From: Sphingomonadaceae bacterium
GTDB taxonomy: Bacteria; Pseudomonadota; Alphaproteobacteria; Sphingomonadales; Sphingomonadaceae
Direction of reading: 5' to 3'
Length of the DNA stretch: 64,000 bases
Assembly: GCA_947463325.1 (NCBI GenBank)
Contig: CANHQT010000006.1
Location: 1-64,000 of the forward strand
The translations under genes and the position numbers were made by a program. This document shows positions 17,790-27,275 of the stretch, piece by piece (within the stretch, counting starts at the first letter, position 1; each line of letters begins with the position of its first letter). Below the pieces are notes generated by a model, which was not told where the DNA came from, did not search any database, and was given only the letters and a program-made list of their open reading frames with translations.

Positions 17790-18455
17790 ATGTTTCGACG
17801 GCTATCGCCACTCCTGCTCGCGCTTGCACTGAGTGCCTGTATCGGCGCACCGGAGCGGCGGGGGGACGCGCCGCCTGCTACTAGCCGGCCATCCGCTTCG
17901 CAGCCTGCCCTCACATCGCCGAGCGCGGAAACACGCAGCTGCATGGCAGAACTCCAGTCGGTGGGTGTGCGCTTTACGCCTCTACCGGATCAGGAATTCG
18001 GCGGCGGTTGTACCGCTCGCGGGGCGCTCAGCCTTAACGATATTGGGACCGCGACCACTAATCTTGGCCCGATGACCTGCCCGCTCGCACGCAATTTCGC
18101 CGCCTGGGTGCGCCATGCTGTCCGTCCCGCCGCACAGCAGGTGTGGGGTGAGGATGTGGTGCGTGTCGAGACAATGGGGACCTACAGCTGCCGAAACATC
18201 TATGGCGGGCGTTCGGGCCGCCTGTCGCAGCACGCGCATGCCAATGCGATCGACGTTTCGGCATTTGTGCTGGAGGATGGCCGCCGCATCACTGTGCTGG
18301 AAGGGTGGAATGGGGATGGTCGTAGCCGGGAGTTCCTGCGCCTGATCCGCACTTCGGCCTGCCGCCGCTTTCCGACTGTGCTCAGCCCGGATTACAACGC
18401 TGCCCACGCCAACCACTTCCATTTCGACATGAGTGGGAACGGTTTCTGCCGCTGA
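17790..18455 (+). CDS. extensin-like lipoprotein (Extensin_C family)
   Basis: A 221-residue protein with a lipoprotein signal (LLLALALSAC, lipobox LSAC) and a Pro/Ser/Ala-rich linker. It then has a C-terminal domain with six or more cysteines and the motif SQHAHANAIDVSAF and HANHFHFDMS. These His/Asp sets resemble those of the LAS/D-Ala-D-Ala peptidase fold, and the family is annotated extensin-like because of remote similarity to plant wall proteins. Cell-wall hydrolysis is a reasonable inference, not shown. It is divergent from serC. Confidence 0.88.
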   Translation: MFRRLSPLLLALALSACIGAPERRGDAPPATSRPSASQPALTSPSAETRSCMAELQSVGVRFTPLPDQEFGGGCTARGALSLNDIGTATTNLGPMTCPLARNFAAWVRHAVRPAAQQVWGEDVVRVETMGTYSCRNIYGGRSGRLSQHAHANAIDVSAFVLEDGRRITVLEGWNGDGRSREFLRLIRTSACRRFPTVLSPDYNAAHANHFHFDMSGNGFCR

Positions 18456-18518
18456 AAAGCGTGCTTCAGCCGTTAGCCTTTCTTGGCACCAACTCTTCAT
18501 CGCGCTAACAGTGCGCCA

Positions 18519-19433
18519 ATGACAGACAAGACACCCAATGGCTCGCGCTTCCACAAGGCGAGCGAAGACGCGCGTTTTGCCGCGCAGAACCTCCCCACCC
18601 CGCAGACCGACAGCCCGGCCTATCGCCTCGCCTTTCAGGATACCGAATTCCTGCTGCGCGACGACCTGCGCCCGGTCCGTTTCCAGCTCGAACTGCTGAA
18701 ACCGGAGCTGTTGCTGGATGAGGCGAATATCGCCTCTATGCTGGTCATTTACGGCTCGGCGCGCATTCCCTCGCCCGAGCATGCGCAAGTGTTGCTCGAT
18801 GCCGCCAAGACGCCTGAGGAAAGCCGTGTTGCCGAGCGATTGGCTGCAAAGTCGCGCTATTATGACGAAGCGATGCGACTTGCCGCCCGCGCCAGTGCAG
18901 TTCCGGTCGATTCACGCGGCAAGCGGCATTTTGTTGTCTGCTCGGGCGGCGGCCCTTCGATCATGGAGGCGGCGAACCGCGGTGCATGGGAATGCGGGAA
19001 GGAATCCATCGGTCTGAACATCGTATTGCCGCACGAACAGGCACCTAACCGCTATGTGACGCCGTCCCTGAGTTTCCAGTTTCACTATTTCGCTTTGAGG
19101 AAGATGCACTTTCTGCTGCGCGCCCGCGCGGTCGCCGTCTTCCCGGGCGGGTTCGGCACTTTTGATGAAATGTTCGAGCTGCTCACGCTGGTCCAGACCG
19201 GCAAGATGAAGGCAATGCCGATCCTGCTGTTCGGACGCGAATTCTGGAACCGTGTGGTCGATTTCGATGCGCTGGCCGATGAAGGCGTGATCAACCGGCG
19301 CGATCTCGACCTGTTCCATTTTGTGGAGACGGCGGAGGAGGCTTGGGCCCACATCGTCGCCTTCTGGAAGGATGACGCGCTGGGTGCGCTGGCCGCTGCG
19401 GAACCGACAGTAGTGCCGGATTGCCTGCGCTGA
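18519..19433 (+). CDS. LOG-family Rossmann nucleotide-binding protein
   Basis: A 304-residue protein of the LOG/TIGR00730-like family. The signature PGGFGTFDEMFE (PGGxGTxxE) and the upstream VVCSGGGPSIMEAANRGA are clear. Plant LOG enzymes release free cytokinin bases by phosphoribohydrolase activity; many bacterial members are AMP/nucleotide phosphoribohydrolases of uncertain role. An N-terminal extension of about 90 residues precedes the core. The ATG at 18519 has no obvious ribosome site; an ATG at 18483 is possible. A strong hairpin follows the stop. Confidence 0.88.
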   Translation: MTDKTPNGSRFHKASEDARFAAQNLPTPQTDSPAYRLAFQDTEFLLRDDLRPVRFQLELLKPELLLDEANIASMLVIYGSARIPSPEHAQVLLDAAKTPEESRVAERLAAKSRYYDEAMRLAARASAVPVDSRGKRHFVVCSGGGPSIMEAANRGAWECGKESIGLNIVLPHEQAPNRYVTPSLSFQFHYFALRKMHFLLRARAVAVFPGGFGTFDEMFELLTLVQTGKMKAMPILLFGREFWNRVVDFDALADEGVINRRDLDLFHFVETAEEAWAHIVAFWKDDALGALAAAEPTVVPDCLR

Positions 19434-19451
19434 ACCAGTGGCAGAAATGAA

Positions 19452-19478
19452 AGAGGCGCCGGTTATCCCGGCGCCTCT
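19452..19478. terminator. bidirectional rho-independent terminator
   Basis: Perfect 11-bp stem (AGAGGCGCCGG / CCGGCGCCTCT) with a five-base TTATC loop between the convergent LOG gene and cytochrome c gene. Short T-rich sequence follows on both sides (ATTCTT on plus, TTCATTTC on minus), so it may serve both genes. Confidence 0.8.
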
Positions 19479-19500
19479 ATTCTTGCGCATTTAGAGCGAA

Positions 19501-20136
19501 TTAGTTGGCGGCGGCGGGCGCAGCCGGAGCGGCCGGTGCTGCGCCACCTGCGTCGGCCGGGGCGGGTGCGGCCGCATCGGCGGCTTCCGCCGGAGCGGCA
19601 GCAGCCTCAGCCGCGGGGACAGCCGGCAACGGCAGGTTCGAGCCCTGCTGGTTGAGATAGGCCATCAGATTGGCGCGATCCTCCGCGCTCGAAAGCCCGG
19701 CGAATGACATTGTGGTGCCTGCAGCGAACCGACGCGGGCTCTGCAGCCACTCATTCATCGACGCCCAGTCCCACGTGCCGCCCTTGCTGGACAGCGCGCT
19801 CGAATAGCCAAAGCCCGCGTGGCCGGCGATACGCATTCCCATGGTGCCCCACAGATTCGGGCCAATGCCATTGGCACCGCCCTGTTCGATGGTGTGGCAA
19901 GCGGCGCACTTGGCGTAAACTTGCTGGCCCTTGGCGGGATCGGCGGTTGCCAGCAGCGCCTCGATCGGCGGTCCGGCATCCGCGCCACCACCGGCGGGAG
20001 CGGCGCCCGCGACGGCATAACCAAAAGTGTCGCTCTCGTGCGGTTTCCAGATGTGGCCGGTTAGGCTGGCCAGACCCAGCGCGACAATGCCCGCGCCCAA
20101 TACCCAGCCCAGTATCGTGTTGTTGCGATCGTCCAT
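19501..20136 (-). CDS. membrane-anchored c-type cytochrome
   Basis: Class I cytochrome c of 211 residues. An uncleaved N-terminal helix (residues about 8-26) anchors it, heme attachment is CAACH at 77-81, and the distal ligand is Met143 in GTTMSFAG. GIGPNLWGTMG is conserved in the CycM/c552 group that passes electrons from the bc1 complex to terminal oxidase. The C-terminus is a roughly 45-residue Ala/Pro tail with no clear role. The ATG at 20136 gives the family N-terminus. It is divergent from pheA, a pairing common in alphaproteobacteria. Confidence 0.92.
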   Translation of the reverse strand: MDDRNNTILGWVLGAGIVALGLASLTGHIWKPHESDTFGYAVAGAAPAGGGADAGPPIEALLATADPAKGQQVYAKCAACHTIEQGGANGIGPNLWGTMGMRIAGHAGFGYSSALSSKGGTWDWASMNEWLQSPRRFAAGTTMSFAGLSSAEDRANLMAYLNQQGSNLPLPAVPAAEAAAAPAEAADAAAPAPADAGGAAPAAPAAPAAAN

Positions 20137-20292
20137 GACCAACCCGTCCGTTTGTGAAGAGGGCGGGACAGGTAGAGCCTTGCGCCACTTCCTGCCCGCC
20201 TGATGAATCGCGGCTCCCTTATAGTCGGCTGATGCACCGCGCAAGCTTCAAGCCTTGCGCTATGCAGCCCTGCCGCTTAATCGCCGCGGCCC

Positions 20293-21180
20293 ATGGGCAG
20301 CTATTCTCCCTCCGCACAGCGTCTCGTCGACAGCATGATCGCAGAAGCGGCAGCCGATCCCGCAAACGCGATGGCATTCCAAGGTGCGCCCGGGGCCAAC
20401 AGCGAGATTGCGGTGCGCGATTTCGATCCCGCCGCCTTGCCGATGCCCTGCTACAGTTTCGAGGACGCGATTGACGCCGTGCAGTCCGGCGCTGCGGCGC
20501 GGGCGATGATCCCCATCGAAAATTCGCTGCATGGCCGCGTCGCCGACATCCATTTCCTGCTGCCCGAATCTGGCCTGTTCATCACCGGCGAGTATTTCCT
20601 GCGCATCCGCTTCGCGCTGATGAGCCGCAACCTCGCCCCGCCAACACGTGCGATGAGCCATGCGCAGGCGCTGGGCCAGTGTCGTCGCTGGCTGCGCAGC
20701 CACAATATTGCGCCGATTGCCCATAGCGATACCGCCGGAGCCGCGGCGATGGTTGCGGATTCAGACGAGCCGGGCCTGGCCGCCATTGCTCCGCCATTGG
20801 CAGCGGAGATCTATGGACTCACGCTGCATGAGAACGGCATCGAGGATGCCGATCACAATATGACGCGTTTTGTTGTTCTCGCGCGGCAACCGGTTGCACC
20901 AGCGCCCGGTGTGCAGCCGATGACCACCTTTGTGTTCGAGGTGAAGAATATTCCCGCCGCGCTTTATAAGGCGCTCGGCGGTTTTGCGACCAACGGCGTC
21001 AACATGACGAAGCTCGAAAGCTATCAGTCAGGCGGCAGCTTTGCAGCGACCGAATTCTACGCCGACATCGAAGGAATGCCGGGCGATCCGGCGGTGGACC
21101 GGGCGCTTGAGGAGCTTGCCTTCCATTGCAACAGCGTACGCCTGCTCGGCAGTTACCCGCAGGCAAGAAAGCGGGGCTGA
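20293..21180 (+). CDS. pheA: prephenate dehydratase
   Basis: Decarboxylating dehydration of prephenate to phenylpyruvate in phenylalanine synthesis, 295 residues, monofunctional (no chorismate mutase domain). AFQGAPGANSE opens the PDT domain; the catalytic motif MTRFVVLAR (T-R-F) closes it. A C-terminal ACT domain (TTFVFEVKNIPAALYKAL... LESYQSGG) is the phenylalanine feedback site. It is divergent from the cytochrome c gene across about 157 bp. Confidence 0.95.
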   Translation: MGSYSPSAQRLVDSMIAEAAADPANAMAFQGAPGANSEIAVRDFDPAALPMPCYSFEDAIDAVQSGAAARAMIPIENSLHGRVADIHFLLPESGLFITGEYFLRIRFALMSRNLAPPTRAMSHAQALGQCRRWLRSHNIAPIAHSDTAGAAAMVADSDEPGLAAIAPPLAAEIYGLTLHENGIEDADHNMTRFVVLARQPVAPAPGVQPMTTFVFEVKNIPAALYKALGGFATNGVNMTKLESYQSGGSFAATEFYADIEGMPGDPAVDRALEELAFHCNSVRLLGSYPQARKRG

Positions 21181-21220
21181 GCCCCCGCCTTTGCCTCGCG
21201 TCACAATCAGCGCTTCGGCT

Positions 21221-24037
21221 TTAGTGTGCCGCGCCCCAACTGCGGCCGATACCTGCCTCAACTTCCAGTGGCACACTTAGGTTCACCACTGGTTCGGCAG
21301 CCTCTGCCATTACCTTGCGGATCACGGGTACCGCGGCTTCGGCGAGCGCCTCGGGTGCCTCGAACACCAGTTCGTCATGCACCTGAAGGAGCATGAGGAC
21401 CTCACCCAGCCCGGCATCGGCCAGCGCTGTATCCATCCGAGCCATGGCACGCTTGATGATGTCCGCGCTGGTGCCCTGGATCGGCGCGTTGATCGCGGCG
21501 CGCTCGCTGCCGGAGCGTTCGGCCTGATTCTTGGAATTGATCCGCGGGAACCAGGTTTTCCGGCCGAACAGCGTCTCCGTGTAGCCACGCTCGCGCGCGC
21601 CTTCGAGCGTGCGCTGCATGTAATCGGAGATGCCGGGGAAGCGCTCGAAATAGCGGCTGATGATCGCTTGCGCTTCGTCCGCGGGTATTTCCAGCCGGCT
21701 GGCGAGACCCCAGCGCGAGATGCCGTAGAGGATCGCAAAATTGACGGTTTTGGCTTTGGCACGGGTGTCGCGGTTAACCTCGCCGAACAGTTCGACTGCG
21801 GTGCGACTGTGGATGTCCGCGCCTTCGGCAAAGGCTTCCTTCAGCTGCGGCACGTCCGCCATGTGCGCAGCCAGCCGGAGTTCAATCTGGCTATAGTCGG
21901 CGGCGATGAGGAGCTTGCCCGGTGCGGCGACAAAAGCCTCGCGGATCTGCCGACCGGTTTCGGTGCGGATCGGGATGTTCTGTAGATTGGGATCGGTCGA
22001 TGAAAGCCGCCCGGTTTGTGCACCAACCAGACTGTAACTGGTGTGCACCCGGCCGGTCTGGGCATTGACCTGTTCCTGCAAGGCGTCGGTATAGGTCGAC
22101 TTGAGCTTGGCAACCTGTCGCCATTCCAAGATCATGCGCGCGATCGGCACGCCGTCACGTTCGAGCCGTTCGAGCTCGCTCAGGTCGGTCGACCAGTCGC
22201 CCGATTTGCCCTTGCGCCCACCCTTAAGGCCGAGCCGGTCGAACAGCACTTCGCCCAGCTGCTTGGGACTGCCGATGGCAAAGGGGCCTCCGGCTTCGGC
22301 ATGGATGGTGGTTTCAAGCCGCGCCATTTCTTCGGCGAATGTTTGCGACAGTCGGGCCAGCACCTGGCGGTCAACGCTGATACCGCGCCGCTCCATCCGG
22401 ACGATGGGGGCGACAATATTGCGATCCACCATCTCGTAGACGCGCGTTGCGCCCTCGCGCCACAGCCGCCCCTTCAGCAACAACCACAGCCTCAATGCGA
22501 CTTCGGCATCCTCGGCTGCATAGTGGGTTGCTCGGTCGAGCGGCACTTCGGCAAAGCTGATCTGCGATTTGCCGGTACCGCACACTTCCTTGAAGCTGAT
22601 GCACTCGTGATCGAGATGGAGCTTCGCCAACTCGTCCAGCCCGTGCCCGTGGCTCCCGGCATCGAGTGCGAAGGACAGCAGCAACGTGTCATCGAACGGC
22701 GCGATTGCTACGCCATGTTGGGCGAGTACGGCCATATCATATTTGAGGTTGTGCCCGATCTTGAGCACTGCATCATCGGCGAACAGATCGCCCAGCGCGG
22801 CAAGCGCGGCAGCGAGATCGATCTGCTCCGGCCGGTCGGACAGAAGGTCGCGGCCGCCATGGCCGAGCGGGATATAGCATCCGTTGCCGGGCGCGGTGGA
22901 GAGGGACACGCCGACCAGCGTGCCGGTGATGCAATCGAGGCTCGCGGTTTCGGTATCGACTGCGACATGACCGGTCGCTCGCGCGTCTGCGATCCAGCGC
23001 TCCAGACCAGCCATCGTCGTCACCGTCTCGTACCGGCTGCGGTCGATCGGCGGCAGTGCGGGGCCAGTTGCGGCAGGCGCAGCAGCGGCAGGGCGCTGCG
23101 TTTCCCCCAGCACGCCGCTCGGCATGGCTGCGGCTCGGTCAGGCGCGGTATTCGCGCCCGAATCAAGCCGCGCCGCCATCGAGCGGAAGCCGTGGTTGAT
23201 CAGGAACTCGCGCAACGGATCGGGTGGAATGCCATCGAGCCGAAGCGAATCGAGGCTGTCGGGCAGCGGGCACGTCCGGCACAGCTCGACCAGCTTCCTT
23301 GAAAGCCGCGCCATCTCGGCCTGCTCGATCAGGCTGTCACGCAGCTTGCCCGGTTTCATCTCCGGCGCGGCAGCGAGTGCGCCCTCGAGGCTGCCATGCT
23401 CGACGATCAGCTTGGTTGCGGTCTTGGGGCCGATGCCGCGGATGCCTGGCACATTGTCCACCGCATCGCCCATCAGCGCGAGCACATCGCCTACCAATTC
23501 GGGACCGACACCGAATTTTTCGAACACCGCATCCGGCCCCAGCCGGACATTCTTCATCGTGTCGAGCATATCGATCTTGGGCGTGACGCCTTCTGGCGTC
23601 ACCAACTGCATAAGATCCTTGTCGCTGCTGACGATGGTGACATCCCATCCTTCCGCTGTGGCGGCGACGGCATAGGTCGCGATCAAATCGTCCGCCTCAT
23701 ACCCTTCCATCTCTATGCACGGCAGGGAGAAGGCGCGCGTCGCATCGCGGATCAGCGGGAATTGCGGAACCAGATCTTCGGGCGGATCGGGCCGATGCGC
23801 CTTATACTGGTCATAGAGGCTGTTGCGGAACGACTGGGAGCTGTGGTCAAGGATGACGGCCAGATGCGTCGGCCCATCCGCCTTGTGCAGTCCCTCGGCC
23901 AGCTTCCACAACATCGCCGTGTAGCCATAGACCGCCCCCACCGGCACGCCCGCCGGATTGGTGAGCGGCGGAAGCCGATGATAGGCACGGAAAATATAGG
24001 ATGATCCGTCGACGAGATAGAGATGGTTACGAGCCAT
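21221..24037 (-). CDS. polA: DNA polymerase I
   Basis: Repair and Okazaki-fragment polymerase, 938 residues. The 5'-3' exonuclease domain occupies about residues 1-290 (LVDGSSYIFRAYHRLPPL, EADDLIATYA, SSDKDLMQLV, GIGPKTATKLI). The 3'-5' proofreading domain is intact, with VAVDTETASLD near residue 375. The polymerase domain has motif A ADYSQIELRLAAH, motif B RDTRAKAKTVNFAILYG and motif C LLQVHDELVFEAP. It is divergent from thrS with 74 bp between starts. Confidence 0.97.
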   Translation of the reverse strand: MARNHLYLVDGSSYIFRAYHRLPPLTNPAGVPVGAVYGYTAMLWKLAEGLHKADGPTHLAVILDHSSQSFRNSLYDQYKAHRPDPPEDLVPQFPLIRDATRAFSLPCIEMEGYEADDLIATYAVAATAEGWDVTIVSSDKDLMQLVTPEGVTPKIDMLDTMKNVRLGPDAVFEKFGVGPELVGDVLALMGDAVDNVPGIRGIGPKTATKLIVEHGSLEGALAAAPEMKPGKLRDSLIEQAEMARLSRKLVELCRTCPLPDSLDSLRLDGIPPDPLREFLINHGFRSMAARLDSGANTAPDRAAAMPSGVLGETQRPAAAAPAATGPALPPIDRSRYETVTTMAGLERWIADARATGHVAVDTETASLDCITGTLVGVSLSTAPGNGCYIPLGHGGRDLLSDRPEQIDLAAALAALGDLFADDAVLKIGHNLKYDMAVLAQHGVAIAPFDDTLLLSFALDAGSHGHGLDELAKLHLDHECISFKEVCGTGKSQISFAEVPLDRATHYAAEDAEVALRLWLLLKGRLWREGATRVYEMVDRNIVAPIVRMERRGISVDRQVLARLSQTFAEEMARLETTIHAEAGGPFAIGSPKQLGEVLFDRLGLKGGRKGKSGDWSTDLSELERLERDGVPIARMILEWRQVAKLKSTYTDALQEQVNAQTGRVHTSYSLVGAQTGRLSSTDPNLQNIPIRTETGRQIREAFVAAPGKLLIAADYSQIELRLAAHMADVPQLKEAFAEGADIHSRTAVELFGEVNRDTRAKAKTVNFAILYGISRWGLASRLEIPADEAQAIISRYFERFPGISDYMQRTLEGARERGYTETLFGRKTWFPRINSKNQAERSGSERAAINAPIQGTSADIIKRAMARMDTALADAGLGEVLMLLQVHDELVFEAPEALAEAAVPVIRKVMAEAAEPVVNLSVPLEVEAGIGRSWGAAH

Positions 24038-24111
24038 GAGCGGGGGGTTAGCAGGGGGGACGGACCGGCGAAAGGGCAGCGCGTGCTTGACTTGGCGCCC
24101 CTCCCCCCGCC

Positions 24112-26151
24112 ATGCGCTCGCGCATGAACGCTTCTGCCCTTATCACAATCGCCCTGCCCGATGGTTCTTCGCGCGAGATGCCGCGCGGAACTACCCCGGC
24201 GGATGTTGCTGCGGCGATCGGGCCGGGCCTTGCCAAGGCCGCGCTCGCTGCGCGCGTCGATGGCGAGCTGGTCGATATCACCCGCCCGCTCGAACAGGAT
24301 GTGTCGCTGGCGCTCGTAACCGCGCGGGATGAGGCGGACGCGCTCGAGCTTGCTCGCCACGATTATGCGCACATCATGGCAGAGGCGGTGCAGCGGCTCT
24401 TCCCCGGAACGCAGATCACCTTCGGGCCCGCAACCGAGGACGGTTTTTATTATGACTTCGCGCCTGCGCCGGGCCGCGGCATGTTCACCGAAGAGGATCT
24501 GCCGGTGATCGAGGCGGAGATGCGCCGCATCATCGCTGCCGACCAGCCGCTGGTGCGCGAGGTATGGAGCCGCGCGGACCTGATTGCCAAATGGCGCGCC
24601 GAGGGCGAGAGCTTCAAGGCCGAATGGGCCGCCGAACTGCCCGATGACGAGGAACTGACTGTCTATTGGTCGGGCACGCCGCATACGCCCGGCGCCTGGA
24701 TGGACATGTGCCGCGGCCCGCACCTCGCCTCGACCGGAAAGCTGGATCCCACTGCCTTCAAATTGATGCGCGTTTCCGGCGCATACTGGCGTGGCGATCA
24801 GAAGAATGCGCAGCTCAGCCGCATCTACGGCACCGGCTGGCTCAACAAGAAGCAGCTCGACGCGCATCTGACGCGGCTCGAGGAGGCGGCGAAGCGCGAC
24901 CATCGCAAGCTCGGCGCGGAGATGGACCTGTTTCACCTCCAGCAGGAGGCGCATGGCAGCGTCTTCTGGCACCCGCACGGCTTCACCGTGTGGCGTGCGC
25001 TGGAGGCGTACATGCGCCGCGCCGTCGACAATTCGGGTTATCGCGAGGTCAAGACCCCGCAGGTGATGGACGCGCGCCAGTGGGAACAGTCCGGCCACTG
25101 GGGGAAATATCGCGAGAATATGTTCGTCATCCCAGACGAGGTGCCGAACACCGAGGATGAAGGGCCGGTGATCTCTGGCGAGGCCGACTGGATGGCCCTC
25201 AAGCCCATGAACTGTCCGGCGCACGTCCTCATCTTCCGTCAGGGGATCAAGAGCTACCGCGACCTGCCCTTGCGGCTGTTCGAGCATGGCTGCTGCCACC
25301 GCAACGAACCGCATGGTGCGCTCCATGGCCTGATGCGCGTGCGTCAGTTCACCCAGGATGATGCCCACATCTTTTGCCGGGAAGACCAGATTGTCGCCGA
25401 GGTGCAGGATTTCTGCGCGCTCGCCGACCGCATCTACAAGGATTTCGGTTTCACCTACGCCATCAAGCTCGCGCTGCGCCCGGAAAAGCGGTTCGGCAGC
25501 GATGCGGACTGGGACAAGGCCGAGAATGAGCTGCGGGACGCGGTCGTCAAGGCCGGCCTTGCGACACCCGAATATGGCTGGGAAGAGTTGCCGGGCGAAG
25601 GCGCCTTCTACGCGCCAAAGCTCGAATGGCATCTGACAGACGCCATTGGCCGTACTTGGCAGGTCGGTACGATCCAGTCGGACCGCGTGTTGCCCGAAAG
25701 GCTGGATGCCTCCTATGTCGGCGAGGATGGCGAGCGCCACCGCCCGGTGATGCTCCACCGCGCCATTTTCGGCAGCTATGAGCGCTTTATCGGTATCCTT
25801 ATCGAGCATTATGCCGGCCGCTTCCCGATGTGGCTTGCGCCGGTGCAGGCGGTGGTCGCGACGATTGTCTCCGATGCCGATGGTTATGCGAACGAGGTGG
25901 CCGCGAAACTTGCGGCAGCGGGGCTTCGCGTCGAGACCGATCTCCGCAACGAGAAGATTAACTACAAGGTGCGCGAACACAGCCTTGCCAAGGTTCCGCA
26001 CCTGCTCGTCGTCGGCAAGCGTGAGGCAGAGGAAGGCAAGGTCGCCATCCGGACACTCGGCCAGGAAGGCCAGCGTATCCTGACGGTCGATGAGGCATTG
26101 GCAATGCTTCTGGAAGAGGCAACGCCACCGGATCTGCGCAAGGGAGAATGA
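24112..26151 (+). CDS. thrS: threonyl-tRNA synthetase
   Basis: Charges tRNA-Thr, 679 residues. Domains in order: TGS ([19 protein letters not shown]), editing domain with [11 protein letters not shown] and [13 protein letters not shown], then the class-II core. The core has the zinc cysteine in [10 protein letters not shown], motif 2 [28 protein letters not shown] (zinc histidine included), and a C-terminal anticodon-binding domain ([13 protein letters not shown]). In-frame ATGs at 24112 and 24124 are both possible; neither has a strong ribosome site. It overlaps the DUF305 gene by 4 bp and is upstream of infC. Confidence 0.97.
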   Translation: MRSRMNASALITIALPDGSSREMPRGTTPADVAAAIGPGLAKAALAARVDGELVDITRPLEQDVSLALVTARDEADALELARHDYAHIMAEAVQRLFPGTQITFGPATEDGFYYDFAPAPGRGMFTEEDLPVIEAEMRRIIAADQPLVREVWSRADLIAKWRAEGESFKAEWAAELPDDEELTVYWSGTPHTPGAWMDMCRGPHLASTGKLDPTAFKLMRVSGAYWRGDQKNAQLSRIYGTGWLNKKQLDAHLTRLEEAAKRDHRKLGAEMDLFHLQQEAHGSVFWHPHGFTVWRALEAYMRRAVDNSGYREVKTPQVMDARQWEQSGHWGKYRENMFVIPDEVPNTEDEGPVISGEADWMALKPMNCPAHVLIFRQGIKSYRDLPLRLFEHGCCHRNEPHGALHGLMRVRQFTQDDAHIFCREDQIVAEVQDFCALADRIYKDFGFTYAIKLALRPEKRFGSDADWDKAENELRDAVVKAGLATPEYGWEELPGEGAFYAPKLEWHLTDAIGRTWQVGTIQSDRVLPERLDASYVGEDGERHRPVMLHRAIFGSYERFIGILIEHYAGRFPMWLAPVQAVVATIVSDADGYANEVAAKLAAAGLRVETDLRNEKINYKVREHSLAKVPHLLVVGKREAEEGKVAIRTLGQEGQRILTVDEALAMLLEEATPPDLRKGE

Positions 26152-26591
26152 TGATGACGCGCCTGTTTGTTGCAATGATGCTGCCGTTCACACTCGCCGC
26201 CTGTTCGGGCGGGGAGCAAAAGGCTGAGGCCCCCGCAACCGAGGTTGCGGCGACGACGGATGCGTCGCTCAATGCCGCCCAGCGCGCCTATGCCGAGGCC
26301 AATGACCGCATGCATGCGGCGATGGGAAGCAGCATTCCTGCCGACGCCGATGAAGCCTTTGTGCGCGGCATGATCCCGCACCACCAAGGCGCGATCGACA
26401 TGGCCCGCATCGTCCTGGAGCATGGAAGCGACCCCGAGAACAAGGCGCTGGCCGAAGCCATTATCCGTGCACAGGAAGCCGAGATTGCACAGATGCGCGC
26501 ATGGCTCCAAGCGAAGGGGCTTAGTGCTGATGCGCCTGCTGCGACCTCACCCGACACGCCGACATCGTCGGACCCGCATGCCGGCCATTGA
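26148..26591 (+). CDS. DUF305 lipoprotein
   Basis: A 147-residue periplasmic lipoprotein (hydrophobic signal, lipobox LAAC) with the DUF305 ferritin-like helical domain. The signature is [20 protein letters not shown], and [16 protein letters not shown] is the second helix pair. DUF305 proteins such as CopM bind copper through Met/His-rich helices; here the HH and several Met are present, with a HAGH terminus. Three consecutive ATGs (26148, 26151, 26154) start the gene, overlapping the thrS stop. It is inserted between thrS and infC, which are often neighbours. Confidence 0.9.
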   Translation: MMMTRLFVAMMLPFTLAACSGGEQKAEAPATEVAATTDASLNAAQRAYAEANDRMHAAMGSSIPADADEAFVRGMIPHHQGAIDMARIVLEHGSDPENKALAEAIIRAQEAEIAQMRAWLQAKGLSADAPAATSPDTPTSSDPHAGH

Positions 26592-26705
26592 CGGGGCGCA
26601 ACTGACGCCTTTGCGCAACAGCATAGGCTAATTGCTTGCCGCCCCTTTTCGGATGCGGCGCAAACCGCTATCTGCGCGGTGTTTCCATTTCAGGAGTGAC
26701 TTGCC

Positions 26706-27254
26706 ATACCGCCCCCAACGATGCGCCGACCCCTCGCGCCTCCCCCGCTCCGCAGCGGGCCCCGTTTCAACCAGTTCATCAATGTCCCGCGCGTGCGGGT
26801 GATCGACCATGAAGGCGAAAATCTGGGCGTGATGCTCACCGCCGAGGCGATCGAGGCTGCTGCCGATGTCGGGCTTGATCTGGTAGAGGTGTCGCCGAAC
26901 GCCGATCCGCCGGTGTGCAAGTTCCTCGACGTCGGCAAGTACAAGTACGAGGCGCAGAAAAAGGCGAACATCGCCCGCAAGTCGCAAAAGACGCAGGAGA
27001 TCAAAGAGATCAAGATGCGTCCGAACATCGACGACCATGATTTCGATACCAAGATGAAGAAGGTGTTCGACTTCATCGAGGAAGGCGACAAGGTGAAGCT
27101 CACCATGCGCTTCCGCGGGCGCGAAATGTCCCACCTCGAGCTCGGCCTTGCTGTGCTCAAGCGGGTGGCGGACCTCACCGCCGAAGTGGCGAAAGTGGAA
27201 GCGCATCCGCGCACTGAAGGCCGCCAGATGCTGATGGTGATCGCACCCAAATAG
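26706..27254 (+). CDS. infC: translation initiation factor IF-3
   Basis: IF-3 prevents premature subunit joining and checks start codons. The core is 177 residues from the ATG at 26721: [14 protein letters not shown], the [24 protein letters not shown] linker and the C-terminal [13 protein letters not shown] domain are all present. I start the gene at ATA (26706), which gives 182 residues. AGGAG at 26692-26696 is 9 bp from that ATA but 24 bp from the ATG, which has no ribosome site of its own. infC genes commonly use rare starts for autoregulation by IF-3. The later ATG remains possible. Confidence 0.9.
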   Translation: MPPPTMRRPLAPPPLRSGPRFNQFINVPRVRVIDHEGENLGVMLTAEAIEAAADVGLDLVEVSPNADPPVCKFLDVGKYKYEAQKKANIARKSQKTQEIKEIKMRPNIDDHDFDTKMKKVFDFIEEGDKVKLTMRFRGREMSHLELGLAVLKRVADLTAEVAKVEAHPRTEGRQMLMVIAPK

Positions 27255-27275
27255 GGTGCGGTCGCCGCCGCCCCT

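Noticed and set aside
22016-23302. 428-codon plus-strand open frame opposite polA
   Set aside because: Antisense of an intact polA. There is no ribosome site or recognisable motif.
23752-26175. 807-codon minus-strand frame across the start of polA and thrS
   Set aside because: Antisense to the confident thrS gene; the tail merges with polA only by chance of a shifted frame.
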